A DNA stretch of 64,000 nucleotides from Lacibacter sediminis (GCF_014168535.1 NZ_CP060007.1:558001-622000), one strand, 5' to 3'. Shown: positions 35,060-45,930, counted from the stretch's first letter. Translations and numbers: made by a program. The notes: generated from the sequence alone by a model not told the origin.

Positions 35060-38000
35060 TTATTGTTTGATGAGTTTCACTTTTTCATTGATTGCTTTGC
35101 CATTAATATCAAGGTAGTAAACACCTGCTTTATAGTTGCTCAAATCAAGTTGTAAGTTGGTTTTACCCTTTACAAGGTTGATCTCAAGCGTCTGGATAGT
35201 GCGACCGGTATTGTCAATCACTTTCAATTGTGCTGTTTCGTCAGCAATAGCATTAATCGTAACAGTTGTTTTTTCTACCACAGGATTCGGGAACACATTT
35301 ACATATACGTTTTGCAATGCGCCAAAGCTTACATCTATAATATTGGTGTATTTCTTTGTTCCGTTGTTTTCATTTGAATGAACACGGTAGTAAACTTTGT
35401 TTGCCAGTTTGCCTGCGTTATAATCAATGAAATTGTACGTAAGGTTTGTAGCAGGAATATTCTTTGCATCCACTTTTCCAATCTCTTCAAAGTTAACATT
35501 GTCAAGACTGCGTTCAACTGAATAAGAAATAACATCTACTTCATTATTCACTACCCATTCAAGTCTTGAATTATCAGCAACTGCTTTTCCGGTAAAGCTG
35601 AAAAGGTCAAACGGAAGAGTTGATGAAGAAGACATAAAATAGAAACTCGAGAATGAAGTAACATCAAACTGAATGGCGTGGCCGTAAGTTGATTGAACAT
35701 ATCTTCCTGTAACAGTTTGTCCAAGTGCAGATGATGCCATTGTTGTACCACAAGGATCATTGTTTTTGAAAACAGAAAGATCAGCAATGCCTGTAACACT
35801 ACTGCCAGTTGTTGATACCATATCTGCGAGCTCTTGAGCTGTAAGATATAATCGTACAGAAACAGGTGTAGCAGGTGGATTGTTCTGAACGTTAATGGTG
35901 ACGTTACGGTTTAAATATTTATTGCCAAACCCTGTTCTTACAGGATTTCCTGTTCTGGTAAAGAAGGAAGTAGTAATGTTGCCAAGATCATTACTGTTGG
36001 CATCTATTTCTGCAATGATATTTCCATTAGGTCCTGTAATGGGTACCCATAAATTATTATTTCCATTTTCAGCATTAATAGTGATTGCTGTTGCAGTAAC
36101 ACAACCTGCGTTTGTGCTCGAATCAATTGGAATACTTGTTGGTATTGAACTTGGAAAAGGCGAAGTACCTGTGGGATTGTAACCAAGGAATTCATATTTA
36201 ACCACACAACCAAGACAACTACCAACTGTAGATGGAGGGTTTCCAACTGTTGCGGCCGATCCGGCAGCGGAGCGATCCATCGCAAGAAAAATTTCTTTTC
36301 CGTTTGGAGCAAATGCAATGTCTCTGTATCGGTTGGTACTTTGAAAATAGGTAACCGTATCAGCTCCGGCAACAGGAACAACTGCTGTGCCGGCATCATT
36401 CAGTTTTAATCGAATGGTGCGTCCCCATTTTAAACCTGCAGCCAGTAAAGAATTTTTCCAACCTGGAATTAATGTGTGTGTGTAAAGATCTAAGCCTGAC
36501 CATCCTTCTGAATGCCAACCGGCGTTACCAGGAGTTGTGGCTGCACTCCAAATAGAGGAAACAGTTCCAGAACCGGTTCCGGGATAAGCAGAAAACAACG
36601 GATCTTTATAGGCACCATATAAAGCAGCATTCGCATTAATGGCATTCATATTAGTTACTTCGTTTCCAATAGGAGGAGCAGTTGATGCGGCTGCCGCTTG
36701 ACCATCAGCAGTGTATGAACCGCCTGTCCAACCATAAGGAACACCAACAGAAATACTGGTACTTAATCCTGGTGTTGTTGTGCCATTGTAGTTACCATCT
36801 GCTGCGTAGCCTACTACAAGAGGATGTCCATAATTTTTAAAACCTTCAATGATATTTATTTCATCATCACTGAATGGACCGTGTGATGATCCGTAAAGAA
36901 TATTTAATGCAGGATTATATGCAAACCCCTGGTTGTTTCTCATACCAATACTCCACACTGCACTCTTTCCAACTATGGGCGCTACATCATTATACGGGTT
37001 GCTGTCCGGTATCCATTTTTGATTACCGGTGCCAGAGCAGGAATCAGAAAGCGCAAAACGTAAAATTTTTCCTTCATACGCATTAAGCACCTGTGCTTTC
37101 ATTGCTCTTGTAATATTAATAGTAGGAAACTGTTGACCCGCTCCCATATCACCAGCAGCATAAAATAAATAATAATCGCTGCCACCTTGTGTCATTGGAG
37201 TAATGATCATTCGTTGAGAATTATGATCTCCGCTTCCGGGAATAGTATCGCATATTGAAACAGGCGACTCTAATTTATTGGTTGAAGTGTTGTAGAAAAA
37301 CCGCACAATACGGTTTACGAAAACTGCAGTTGAAGGATTGCTGTGTACATAAGAAATATAAACATAGTTCTGTGGTGAACTTGCATCTAAAAATTTAGGA
37401 TGTAAGGCCATGCCTGCAAAACCACCTTGTGCGCCTGCACCATTTGCAAACTGGCAATTGAATGCCTGGTCTGCAGGTGATGAAAAGAATGTGCTGTTTT
37501 GCGAAATATCTAACACCACTTGTTTCGCTCCCGTAACCGGGTTTATTCTGTTAAGTTTATAACCTTTCGCTTCTGTTACCCATAAATAGTTATCGGGGCC
37601 ATAAGTTATTTCCCATGGATCAGCCAGCACATTTGCTGCTGATAATATTGTTTGCCTGTAAACTTCATTCATTTTACCGGCAGTAATGTTCGTGGTTGTA
37701 AGTGGTGCTGATACAAGAATGCTGATGTTGTTCGCTACTGATCCTGAAGCTGGTGTGGTTGAATAGGCAGAAGATGAATATACTCTTATAAAATATTGTG
37801 TTGATACTGATAATCCACTGCTTATTGTAACCTCATTTTGTCCGCACGCAATGCTGGTTAAACTGCCACATGTGCCGGAATAAACCTGTATCATGGCTCC
37901 GTTTGCACTTAAGGTAGCACCTGCTGTTACTGTAATGGTTGCAAAAGTTTGTGTTGAAGTAGTCGTGAATTTATACCAAACATCATCATCGGGTGTACCT

Positions 38001-39433
38001 GTTGCACAACCAACTGTTGTTCCACTGGCCGTTGCATTTAACACTGTACCTGCTGAGTTGGTTGTACCCGGAGTAAGTGTAAGAGCACCTGCACACTCAT
38101 CGTTTGAAGGTACTGCTGTATATGAAACGCAGATGTCGAATCCCCAATTGGCAGTTGTACCACCTGTGGCTGTGCCGGTTGTAAACACCCTGAAGTAATA
38201 TTGTGTTGATGGGGTAAGGTTCGTTAATGAAAGAGTTGACGTTCCACTTGCTGTTGTAGCAATGGAAGTTCCGGTGAATACACCTGAAGCGCAACTTGAA
38301 CCGGTGAATGCTTCAATGTACGTATTTGATGTTGTAAGATTGCCTCCAAGATTTGACGTTGCAATTTGCACATTCCTGATGTTGGCAGGTGTTGTGAACG
38401 TGTACCACACATCTCTTGTTGTTCCGGCGCCATTTGTTGGGCTACCGGTAGTAGTAGCATTTAATAAAGTTTGATTGGCCGTAGCACCACAGGTTGTTAC
38501 AGGTGTGATGTTGGTTGCGCTGGAGCAGAGGTCGTTTGCAAGTGGTGCAGTATGTGTTACACAAATATCAAAGCTGCCATTTGATGTAATTGCAGTGTTG
38601 CCAGACGAATATACTCTGACATAATACAGAGACCCGATTGTAAGTGAACTGCTCAGGCTCAAAGTGGCTGCTGTGCCTGAGTTACAGGCCAAAGAATTTA
38701 AGCTTCCACAGCCACCAGAGAATAACTCTATAACTGTTCCTGAACTGCTTAAGTTACTTGCAATACTGCTTAATGAAATTGTTGTTGCTGCTTGTGCTGC
38801 AGTGAAGCTATACCACACATCATCATCGGCAGTGCCGCCACATGAAGCAACTGTTACGCCGGAGTTGGTACTTGCTATTAAAGTCCCTGCTGTAGGGGCG
38901 CAGGTTGTGTTTGAGGTTAATGAAGTAGCAAACGAGCAATTGTCATTTGAAGGTGATGGAATAGTTGTAACGCAAAGTGTAAAAGTCCCTGCCTTCGCTG
39001 AGTTACCACTACTATAAACTCTGAAAAAGTAGGTATTGCCAATCGTTAGGCCTCCTAAAGTTGTTGTCTCAGCTGCGGCTGCACTTGTTGCATCAATACA
39101 ACCGAACGATGCTAAACCTGCACAGCTTCCCTCAAACGCCTCCAGAACAATATCGCTAATCGCACTACCACCACCACCAGACGGGGTGGCTGTAATAACA
39201 TGTGTGCTACCAGTTGCAATAAACTTATACCATACATCATCGTCCGCATTTCCTGAACAAGCAGTTTGTGATTGAGTAGCGTTTACAGATGTCCCGCCTG
39301 TTGTAGTAGTACAGGTAGTATTTGAATTAACTGTTAGTAAAATGGCACCACTACAATCGTTATTTGTCGGGACCTGTGAAAAAACAGTAGTGACACTCAA
39401 AATGAGGAATGCTATAAGCAGGATACGTTTCAT
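35060..39433 (-). CDS. Giant T9SS cargo protein with repeats and sugar-dehydrogenase-like propeller
   Basis: A 1457-residue exported protein. Order: signal peptide (MKRILLIAFLILSVTTVFSQ); four copies of a ~130-residue module (about 24-570) with Cys near start, centre and end and the motif DDDVWYSFTA; then from about 580 a glucose/sorbosone dehydrogenase-like beta-propeller (ILADPWEITYGPDNYLWVTE-type start, FAGMALHPKF, GDHNSQRM); a linker domain; an FN3-like domain (ISYSVERSLDNVNFEEIGKV); and a C-terminal type A T9SS sorting domain (VNVFPNPVVEKTTV ... YYLDINGKAINEKVKLIKQ). It should be secreted by T9SS and kept at the surface. The propeller suggests PQQ- or sugar-related oxidation, but activity is unproven. 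Confidence 0.88.
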   Translation of the reverse strand: MKRILLIAFLILSVTTVFSQVPTNNDCSGAILLTVNSNTTCTTTTGGTSVNATQSQTACSGNADDDVWYKFIATGSTHVITATPSGGGGSAISDIVLEAFEGSCAGLASFGCIDATSAAAAETTTLGGLTIGNTYFFRVYSSGNSAKAGTFTLCVTTIPSPSNDNCSFATSLTSNTTCAPTAGTLIASTNSGVTVASCGGTADDDVWYSFTAAQAATTISLSSIASNLSSSGTVIELFSGGCGSLNSLACNSGTAATLSLSSSLTIGSLYYVRVYSSGNTAITSNGSFDICVTHTAPLANDLCSSATNITPVTTCGATANQTLLNATTTGSPTNGAGTTRDVWYTFTTPANIRNVQIATSNLGGNLTTSNTYIEAFTGSSCASGVFTGTSIATTASGTSTLSLTNLTPSTQYYFRVFTTGTATGGTTANWGFDICVSYTAVPSNDECAGALTLTPGTTNSAGTVLNATASGTTVGCATGTPDDDVWYKFTTTSTQTFATITVTAGATLSANGAMIQVYSGTCGSLTSIACGQNEVTISSGLSVSTQYFIRVYSSSAYSTTPASGSVANNISILVSAPLTTTNITAGKMNEVYRQTILSAANVLADPWEITYGPDNYLWVTEAKGYKLNRINPVTGAKQVVLDISQNSTFFSSPADQAFNCQFANGAGAQGGFAGMALHPKFLDASSPQNYVYISYVHSNPSTAVFVNRIVRFFYNTSTNKLESPVSICDTIPGSGDHNSQRMIITPMTQGGSDYYLFYAAGDMGAGQQFPTINITRAMKAQVLNAYEGKILRFALSDSCSGTGNQKWIPDSNPYNDVAPIVGKSAVWSIGMRNNQGFAYNPALNILYGSSHGPFSDDEINIIEGFKNYGHPLVVGYAADGNYNGTTTPGLSTSISVGVPYGWTGGSYTADGQAAAASTAPPIGNEVTNMNAINANAALYGAYKDPLFSAYPGTGSGTVSSIWSAATTPGNAGWHSEGWSGLDLYTHTLIPGWKNSLLAAGLKWGRTIRLKLNDAGTAVVPVAGADTVTYFQSTNRYRDIAFAPNGKEIFLAMDRSAAGSAATVGNPPSTVGSCLGCVVKYEFLGYNPTGTSPFPSSIPTSIPIDSSTNAGCVTATAITINAENGNNNLWVPITGPNGNIIAEIDANSNDLGNITTSFFTRTGNPVRTGFGNKYLNRNVTINVQNNPPATPVSVRLYLTAQELADMVSTTGSSVTGIADLSVFKNNDPCGTTMASSALGQTVTGRYVQSTYGHAIQFDVTSFSSFYFMSSSSTLPFDLFSFTGKAVADNSRLEWVVNNEVDVISYSVERSLDNVNFEEIGKVDAKNIPATNLTYNFIDYNAGKLANKVYYRVHSNENNGTKKYTNIIDVSFGALQNVYVNVFPNPVVEKTTVTINAIADETAQLKVIDNTGRTIQTLEINLVKGKTNLQLDLSNYKAGVYYLDINGKAINEKVKLIKQ

Positions 39434-39457
39434 GATTTTACAAGGATTGTTTGGATG

Positions 39458-39494
39458 TTGTAAAAGTAGGATGACTCTACTTACTCACCTATAG
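39458..39494 (-). promoter_or_regulatory. CTATAGGT-N21-TTTTACAA element
   Basis: On the minus strand CTATAGGT (39494-39487), exactly 21 nt, then TTTTACAA (39465-39458), 24 nt before the ATG at 39433. The same element with identical spacing precedes the genes at 42243 and 46073. Confidence 0.6.
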
Positions 39495-39729
39495 AAGTTT
39501 TCCTTTATTATATTCGGAAAATACGGGAATGAGCAAAGTGCAGTTTTACAGTTCCCCCGGGCATAAGAATCAATTACCATACTACCGTTGTAAAACTTCG
39601 TATGAACTACAATGTTGATGCATCAATTACTGGATCTGAATTACAGTAGTTATTCATCTTGGTTTTAATTGATCAGCAGACTACTTTTATATTCCTGTTT
39701 AATTTAATTTGTTTTTAATCCGATAGCTT

Positions 39730-42069
39730 ATGCAGAAATCTCTACTCCGTATTCATAAACTTATTTTTATTTTATTTGCTTCAACCTTTTCCGGTAAAGT
39801 GTTTGCACAATCTGTTCAAACAGGTAAAAGTTATATCAATATCAGCAAACCAACAGGTGGTACTATTCAAAATGGAGATCAATTAGAGATACGTGCTGTA
39901 ATTGCCGTATCATCCAGCTCTGTTTATTTTGCCCGTTATAACGATACCATTCCCACTGGCACAACTTATATTGCCAACAGTATTCGGTTCACAACTAATG
40001 AAGGCATGAATTATGGTACCCCTTTACGTGTAAACGGTTTATTGACGGATGCAGGTGGTGATGACGAAGCAAGATTTAATGCTGGTGTGCTTCGTGTAAA
40101 TATTGGTAGCCTTACAAGAAGTGGCGGCGGACAAACAGCTGCTTACAATGCTGTTGCTGCACCTAATATAATTGATGTTTTGCCCGCAGCTTCTGGCTGT
40201 AGGATCTATAATACAGGCCGGCCAAGTTTTTATGGTGGTACATGTATTATTATGGTCACATACAGAGTCACTATAAATACAACGGCCGGAAATACATTCA
40301 CTATTCCGGGCGGCGCATTTCGTTACAAGACAGCCAATACTTTAAGTGAAATAACCCTTCCGAGTATTGTTCGCCGTTTAAATACAATGACGGTAATGGT
40401 AACTGATCCGTTACCGGTATGTGATGCAGTAGGTAATAATTCAATTGTAGGTAATGGAGGAAACTTCGGTAGTGGTTCAACACAGAATCTTAATCCTGCC
40501 CCTGCTGCCGGTACAGTTGTACCAGGTTATCAATGGCGTGCGTTTTCATCGCCCACAACTGGTCCTAACGACAGCATGTTTACTGTTGCAAATAATACAA
40601 GTCCAACTGCCAGTACCAATGTAAGCCTCGCTTATCCTAACAGCAATCGCTTATTTAATGTATGGGATATAATAGGTGATCATACAAATGCAGCAAATCC
40701 TGTTTTGGGCAATCCTGCAACAACAGCTGGTCAGCCGGGTGGTTATATGGCTGTAGTAAATGCAGCTTATGGTATTAATAATGCTGTGCAACAAACTGTA
40801 AATGGTTTGTGCCCCGATACCTATTATGAATTCTCTGCCTGGTTCAGAAATATTTGCAGACGGTGCAGTTGTGATACATCGGGCAAAGGCTCCGGGTCAA
40901 CCGGTTTTAAAAGTTATATGGCACCTGTTGTTCCTAATACAAATGATTCAGCAGGTGTATTACCTAATCTTACTTTCCAGGTTGATGGTATGGATTATTA
41001 TACAACAGGTAATCTTGATTACAATGGTCAATGGATAAAGAAGGGGTTTCTCTTTAAAACAGGAGCCGGTCAAAACTCAGTAAACATTGTGATCCGCAAT
41101 AATGCGCCCGGTGGCGGTGGTAATGACTGGGTAATGGATGATGTCTCGTTTTCAACCTGTTTGCCGGGTTTAGCAATGCGCCCATCAAATAATCCCGTGT
41201 ATTGCCAAAATGGCCAAGTGGATATGTCTGTCGTTGTTCAATCATTTTACAGTAACTATCAATATTACCGTTGGGAGCGTAGTATTGATAATGGTGCAAG
41301 CTGGAATAATGCTCCATTATCACCATCACCTTTAACTTTCAGTTACACTTACAATTCACCGTATTATGTTGATACAGTTGAATACCCTAGTTTTATTGCA
41401 AACCCTGCAAACAACGGACATCGTTTTCGGATTCGGGTAGGAACGTCACTTACAAATCTCTCCAATAACAGTTGTGCATCTTACAATACTACTGATGTAA
41501 TCACATTGGGTTTAAATGCCACTTGTGATGTATTGCAGGCGGGGTTCAAAAAATTCAACTGTAAACTTAACATTCGTAAAGCCGAGCTTTCGTGGGAAGT
41601 TTTTGGCGAGATGGCTAATACCACATTCGTCATTGAACGAAGTGTGGATGGCAGACAATTTACCGAGGCGGGTAGGGTAGCAGGAGAATTGAAACAACAA
41701 TATAATTGGAATGATGAGACGCCAACAGATAGTAAATTCTATTATCGTGTAAAGATGGAAACCATTACAGGAATTAAGTATAGTCCTGTAAATACTGTAA
41801 ATAGTAAAGGAAACGAATTTGAACTGCGGGTGCTCAATAATCCTTCTTATGAACAGATCAATCTTGAAGTGGTAAGTGATAATAATCAGCAAGTACTCCT
41901 GCATTTAATGGATATTACAGGTAGAATTGTTAAGGAAGAGAAGCGTTTTCTGTCAACCGGAGTAAATTTTATTACTGTTCAACATCCGGCATACTTACAG
42001 GGACGTATGTTTCTTCTGAAAGTTACCGTTCAAGGGAAATCTATTCAAAAGACGATCCTGAAAAACTAA
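39730..42069 (+). CDS. T9SS cargo protein, short paralogue of the triplet
   Basis: A 779-residue exported protein with signal peptide (ending SGKVFAQS). It lacks the N-terminal repeats of its two downstream paralogues and begins at once with the shared core: a DUF11/isopeptide-like domain (TGKSYINISKPTGGTIQNGD, ARYNDTIPTGTTYIANS), then a module with WDIIGDHTNAA, AWFRNICRRCSCDTSG and NNAPGGGGNDWVMDD, an Ig-like stretch (RWERSIDNGASWNNAP), and a T9SS sorting domain ending IQKTILKN. Probable cell-surface adhesin or binding protein; ligand unknown. The CTATAGGT element is not found upstream. Confidence 0.85.
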   Translation: MQKSLLRIHKLIFILFASTFSGKVFAQSVQTGKSYINISKPTGGTIQNGDQLEIRAVIAVSSSSVYFARYNDTIPTGTTYIANSIRFTTNEGMNYGTPLRVNGLLTDAGGDDEARFNAGVLRVNIGSLTRSGGGQTAAYNAVAAPNIIDVLPAASGCRIYNTGRPSFYGGTCIIMVTYRVTINTTAGNTFTIPGGAFRYKTANTLSEITLPSIVRRLNTMTVMVTDPLPVCDAVGNNSIVGNGGNFGSGSTQNLNPAPAAGTVVPGYQWRAFSSPTTGPNDSMFTVANNTSPTASTNVSLAYPNSNRLFNVWDIIGDHTNAANPVLGNPATTAGQPGGYMAVVNAAYGINNAVQQTVNGLCPDTYYEFSAWFRNICRRCSCDTSGKGSGSTGFKSYMAPVVPNTNDSAGVLPNLTFQVDGMDYYTTGNLDYNGQWIKKGFLFKTGAGQNSVNIVIRNNAPGGGGNDWVMDDVSFSTCLPGLAMRPSNNPVYCQNGQVDMSVVVQSFYSNYQYYRWERSIDNGASWNNAPLSPSPLTFSYTYNSPYYVDTVEYPSFIANPANNGHRFRIRVGTSLTNLSNNSCASYNTTDVITLGLNATCDVLQAGFKKFNCKLNIRKAELSWEVFGEMANTTFVIERSVDGRQFTEAGRVAGELKQQYNWNDETPTDSKFYYRVKMETITGIKYSPVNTVNSKGNEFELRVLNNPSYEQINLEVVSDNNQQVLLHLMDITGRIVKEEKRFLSTGVNFITVQHPAYLQGRMFLLKVTVQGKSIQKTILKN

Positions 42070-42174
42070 GTATATTACACTATATTGAAAACTGGTGTAC
42101 CTTTTTTTAAGAGCATGATGAAAGTAATATAGTAGATAGTTCTCGTGTTATTACTGGATAATTAAGAACTTTTA

Positions 42175-42211
42175 CTATAGGTTGCTTAATATTATTTCAT
42201 GACTTTTGTAA
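42175..42211 (+). promoter_or_regulatory. CTATAGGT-N21-TTTTGTAA element
   Basis: CTATAGGT (42175-42182), 21 nt, TTTTGTAA (42204-42211), then GGTATACC; ATG 42243 follows. From TTTTGTAA through CCTAAG, 24 of 28 positions match the leader of the gene at 46073. Confidence 0.65.
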
Positions 42212-42242
42212 AGGTATACCACTACCCTAAGTACCAATTACT

Positions 42243-45200
42243 ATGAAACTGTTTCCATACCCGAAATCAATTCGAGTTCTTGTTTTATTGCTTTCTATAA
42301 CAGCAATTCCATTTTTTTCATTTGGACAAACAGCTAATAATACATGTGGAAGTTCTGTTTTGTTAACTTCTGGTATTGCATGCTCTAATACGGTTGGCGA
42401 CTTGCAAGATGCGACAAAGGATGGACCTAATAGCGGAGCCAGTTGTTCGCACACAACAACAAATGATGTTTGGTATCGATTTTCTGCACAGTCATCTACA
42501 ACAACAATAACAATAAGCGGTCTTGGCTCAAACCTTACCGGTGCAAATACATTTGTTGAAATACTAAGCGGGAGTTGTGGTTCATTTACTTCAATCAGTT
42601 GCCAAAGTGTTTCGTCAAGCCTTGTTGCAACAGGATTATCGGTGAGTACAACTTATTATGTGCGTGTATATACTACAAGTACTACAACAGGTAACCCATC
42701 TAACAGAAGAGGATTTTCAATTTGCATTACACATCCTGCTCCCCCGCCTGCAAATGATAATTGTTCATCGGCTGTTTCATTAACCTCTTATCTAAACACT
42801 TGCACAAGTAGTACAGCAGGTACGGTAATTGGTGGAACAAATTCAGGAGTTGCAGTTCCTTCTTGTGGCGGCACTGCCGATGATGATGTGTGGTATAGTT
42901 TTACTGCGGTACAATCTATTACAACCGTTTCATTAAGTAGTATAGAAACTAACCTGGCTGCTTCCGGCACTGTAGTAGAATTGTTCTCAGGTACCTGCGG
43001 CAGTTTAACATCACTCGGTTGTAATTTCAGTACATCTTCAACATTAAGTTTATCCTCATCGCTCACAATAGGCACCACTTATTACATCCGTGTTTACTCA
43101 ATGGGTAACACGGCGCTAACATCAACAGGCGGTTACAATATATGTGTTACACATGTTTCGCCGCCAGCTAATGATAACTGCGCAGGTGCAATTAATCTTA
43201 CTCCAGGTGTTACCTGTACAAACACAGCCGGTACTGTTGTTGGAGCAACTAACTCCGGCATAACGGCACCTTCCTGTGGCGGGGTTTCAGATGATGATGT
43301 GTGGTACAGTTTTACTGCGACAGTTGCACCAACGACAACTATTACATTGAGCAGTTTGGGTAGTAGCCTAAGTGCATCCGGTGCATATCTTGAATTATTC
43401 TCCGGAACCTGTGGAAGTTTAACTTCTCTCTTTTGCAGCACCAGTGGAAGCATCTCAATGAGCTTAACAAGTGGTACTGTCTATTATGTGAGAGTTTACT
43501 CAGCAGGTTCATCTGCTATTACAAGCAACGGTACATTTAATATCTGCATTACAACACCTGCAGCAGCAGTGCCAGCTAACGTATCAACAGGTAAAAGTTT
43601 TATTAATATCACAAGACCAAATGGAGGAACGATCATTCCGGGTGATGTTTTAGAAATAAGGATTTCAGTAAACGTTGCTAATAACGGAACCAACCGTATT
43701 TTCAGAGCACGTTATAACGATACCATTCCGTCTAACTTAACTTATGTTGCCGGTTCATTGAAGTTACTTACCAACGAAGGAAAACAATACGCTGCTTATA
43801 CTGACGCATCCGGTGATGATTTTGCAATGTATGACGGCTCAAATAAAACAGTGCGATTTAATCTTGGAAGAGATACAACGAATATGCCAACCAGTTCTGT
43901 TACTTCAACAGGAATTGATAGTGCAACGGGAGGATATTATAATTCGGGTACGCACAGGCCGAGAGGAAATGGTGTATTGATAGTGGTATCTTATCGTGTT
44001 ACAGTAGATGCTTCCATTGCATATAACACAATTGTCAATTATGGTTCAGGTGCTGTTCGATATCGTAATCAATTGTCATCAGTAGGCGCAGTTGATTATA
44101 CAAATAACCCGAACAGTCTCTCGTTTATTATTTATCCCAACTATGGTTTATGTTCTAATGCAACCGGTGCCAATAATGTAAACGCAGGTAGCGGCGATTT
44201 TGGATCGGGCACCAGTCTTAACGGAACAAATCCCGGAACTGTATCAGGTTATAACTTTGTAGCGTTGGCTGCAAGTAACCCGCAGGACGGTAACTTTTCT
44301 GTCACAAAGAATTTAAGCCCTAACCAATTAACCGATCAAACAGTTGCACGTCCCAATACCACTTCCGGTAACAGGATATTTGGTGTGTGGGATATTATTG
44401 GAGATCATACTGGAGCGGCGGATCCTTTAGCTGGTAATCCACCTCCTGCAAGCGGGGTGGCTGGTGGTTATATGCTTGCCGTGAATGCAGCTTATCAATT
44501 AAGTATTGCCAACAACCAAAATATTTCAGGGTTGTGTGAAGATACCTATTACGAATTCTCGGCTTGGTTTAGAAATGTGTGTAAACGTTGTGGCGCAGAT
44601 AGCACGGGAACAGGTGCTTCAGGTACTTCCGTTAGTGCAAGCTATATTCCAACTGCACCGGGTGATTCATCGGGTGTAAAACCAAATCTAACTTTCCAGA
44701 TCAATGGAATTGATTATTACAACACCGGTACAATGGATTATATTGGTACATGGGGTCAATGGGTGAAAAAAGGTTTTGTGTTTAAAACAGGTGTTGGACA
44801 AACAGCACTAACTATTTCTATTAAAAATAACGCACCGGGTGGTGGTGGTAATGACTGGGTAATGGATGACATCTCCTTTGCTACCTGTTTGCCTACTTTA
44901 ACAATGCGTCCAACTAATTCACCTACTTATTGTAATAACAACCAGGTTGATATTTCCGTGGCTGTATCTACTTTCTTTGATAACTATAATTATTATCAGT
45001 GGGAGCGTAGTACCGATAATGGAGCAACATGGATCTCAGCTCCTGAAAGTCCTTCTGTTCAAAGTTTTGGGTTTACGAATTACAGTGGCGAATACAGAGA
45101 TACTGCAGCATTGCCTTCGTTTGTAGCATCAAGTACTTACAACGGCTATAAATACCGCATTCGTGTGGGTACATCAACTACAAATCTTTCATCAGGCACC

Positions 45201-45815
45201 TGTGCTTTGTATAATGACGTTGATATTATAACTATCAATGTGCAACCTTCCTGTGCAGTTTTGCCTGTTGAAATACTTCAATTCAATGTTCAATTGAAAG
45301 ATGACCTTTCTCTGTTAACATGGAAAACGAAGCAGGAGATAAACTTAATTGGTTATACGATCGAACGAAGTACCGATGGTAAAAACTTTACTGCCATAGG
45401 AAAAGTTGCGGCTAAAGGAGCATTGGCTGAAGAAGTGCAATATCTGTTTACCGACATGACTCCTGTTTACGGAAAGGTTTATTATCGCCTTCGTATGACA
45501 GCAACGGAAGGTGGTACAAAATTCAGTAATGTACTTTTTGTGCAACCTGGTCAAAAGAAATTATTTGAAGTGAGTAACATTGTTAACCCGATCAGTTCAA
45601 AATTATCTTTCCAGGTTATTACTCATCAGACCGAGCAGGTTGATGTACAGTTAATGGACGGAGCAGGTCGTTCTATTCTTAACAGAAAACTTACTATTAA
45701 TAAAGGCAGTAATGCGATCATGCTTGATGTTCCTTCGCAATTACAAGCCGGATCTTATTTGTTAAGGATCGTTTCAAAAACTGAGGTAGTTAATAAGGTC
45801 ATTCAAAAGAATTAA
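42243..45815 (+). CDS. T9SS cargo protein, paralogue with three N-terminal repeats
   Basis: A 1190-residue exported protein. Signal peptide (ending FFSFGQTA); three ~135-residue modules (about 30-440), each with paired Cys and DDVWYSFTA-type centre; the shared core from about 445 (TGKSFINITRPNGGTIIPGD, ARYNDTIPSNLTYVAGS, WDIIGDHTGAADP, AWFRNVCKRCGADSTG, NNAPGGGGNDWVMDDISF); an FN3-like domain (LPVEILQFNVQL ... YTIERSTDGKNFTAIG); and a type A sorting domain ending NKVIQKN. Predicted surface-exposed and probably adhesive or carbohydrate-binding; this is inference from architecture. Confidence 0.88.
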   Translation: MKLFPYPKSIRVLVLLLSITAIPFFSFGQTANNTCGSSVLLTSGIACSNTVGDLQDATKDGPNSGASCSHTTTNDVWYRFSAQSSTTTITISGLGSNLTGANTFVEILSGSCGSFTSISCQSVSSSLVATGLSVSTTYYVRVYTTSTTTGNPSNRRGFSICITHPAPPPANDNCSSAVSLTSYLNTCTSSTAGTVIGGTNSGVAVPSCGGTADDDVWYSFTAVQSITTVSLSSIETNLAASGTVVELFSGTCGSLTSLGCNFSTSSTLSLSSSLTIGTTYYIRVYSMGNTALTSTGGYNICVTHVSPPANDNCAGAINLTPGVTCTNTAGTVVGATNSGITAPSCGGVSDDDVWYSFTATVAPTTTITLSSLGSSLSASGAYLELFSGTCGSLTSLFCSTSGSISMSLTSGTVYYVRVYSAGSSAITSNGTFNICITTPAAAVPANVSTGKSFINITRPNGGTIIPGDVLEIRISVNVANNGTNRIFRARYNDTIPSNLTYVAGSLKLLTNEGKQYAAYTDASGDDFAMYDGSNKTVRFNLGRDTTNMPTSSVTSTGIDSATGGYYNSGTHRPRGNGVLIVVSYRVTVDASIAYNTIVNYGSGAVRYRNQLSSVGAVDYTNNPNSLSFIIYPNYGLCSNATGANNVNAGSGDFGSGTSLNGTNPGTVSGYNFVALAASNPQDGNFSVTKNLSPNQLTDQTVARPNTTSGNRIFGVWDIIGDHTGAADPLAGNPPPASGVAGGYMLAVNAAYQLSIANNQNISGLCEDTYYEFSAWFRNVCKRCGADSTGTGASGTSVSASYIPTAPGDSSGVKPNLTFQINGIDYYNTGTMDYIGTWGQWVKKGFVFKTGVGQTALTISIKNNAPGGGGNDWVMDDISFATCLPTLTMRPTNSPTYCNNNQVDISVAVSTFFDNYNYYQWERSTDNGATWISAPESPSVQSFGFTNYSGEYRDTAALPSFVASSTYNGYKYRIRVGTSTTNLSSGTCALYNDVDIITINVQPSCAVLPVEILQFNVQLKDDLSLLTWKTKQEINLIGYTIERSTDGKNFTAIGKVAAKGALAEEVQYLFTDMTPVYGKVYYRLRMTATEGGTKFSNVLFVQPGQKKLFEVSNIVNPISSKLSFQVITHQTEQVDVQLMDGAGRSILNRKLTINKGSNAIMLDVPSQLQAGSYLLRIVSKTEVVNKVIQKN

Positions 45816-45930
45816 GATGCATCTTGATAATAAGCAAGCTTAAAGTTTTTAATAGAAGAATTTTCAGATTAGCTTTTTCTTAAAGTAGCTACTCAGACAT
45901 TCAAATTTCACAACGAAAATCTTTTATATT

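Noticed and set aside
36004..39275. Several frames of 60-130 codons antisense or out of frame in the giant T9SS genes (35-50 kb)
   Set aside because: They are shadows of repetitive Thr/Ser/Gly-rich coding sequence; the same antisense peptides recur wherever the module repeats.
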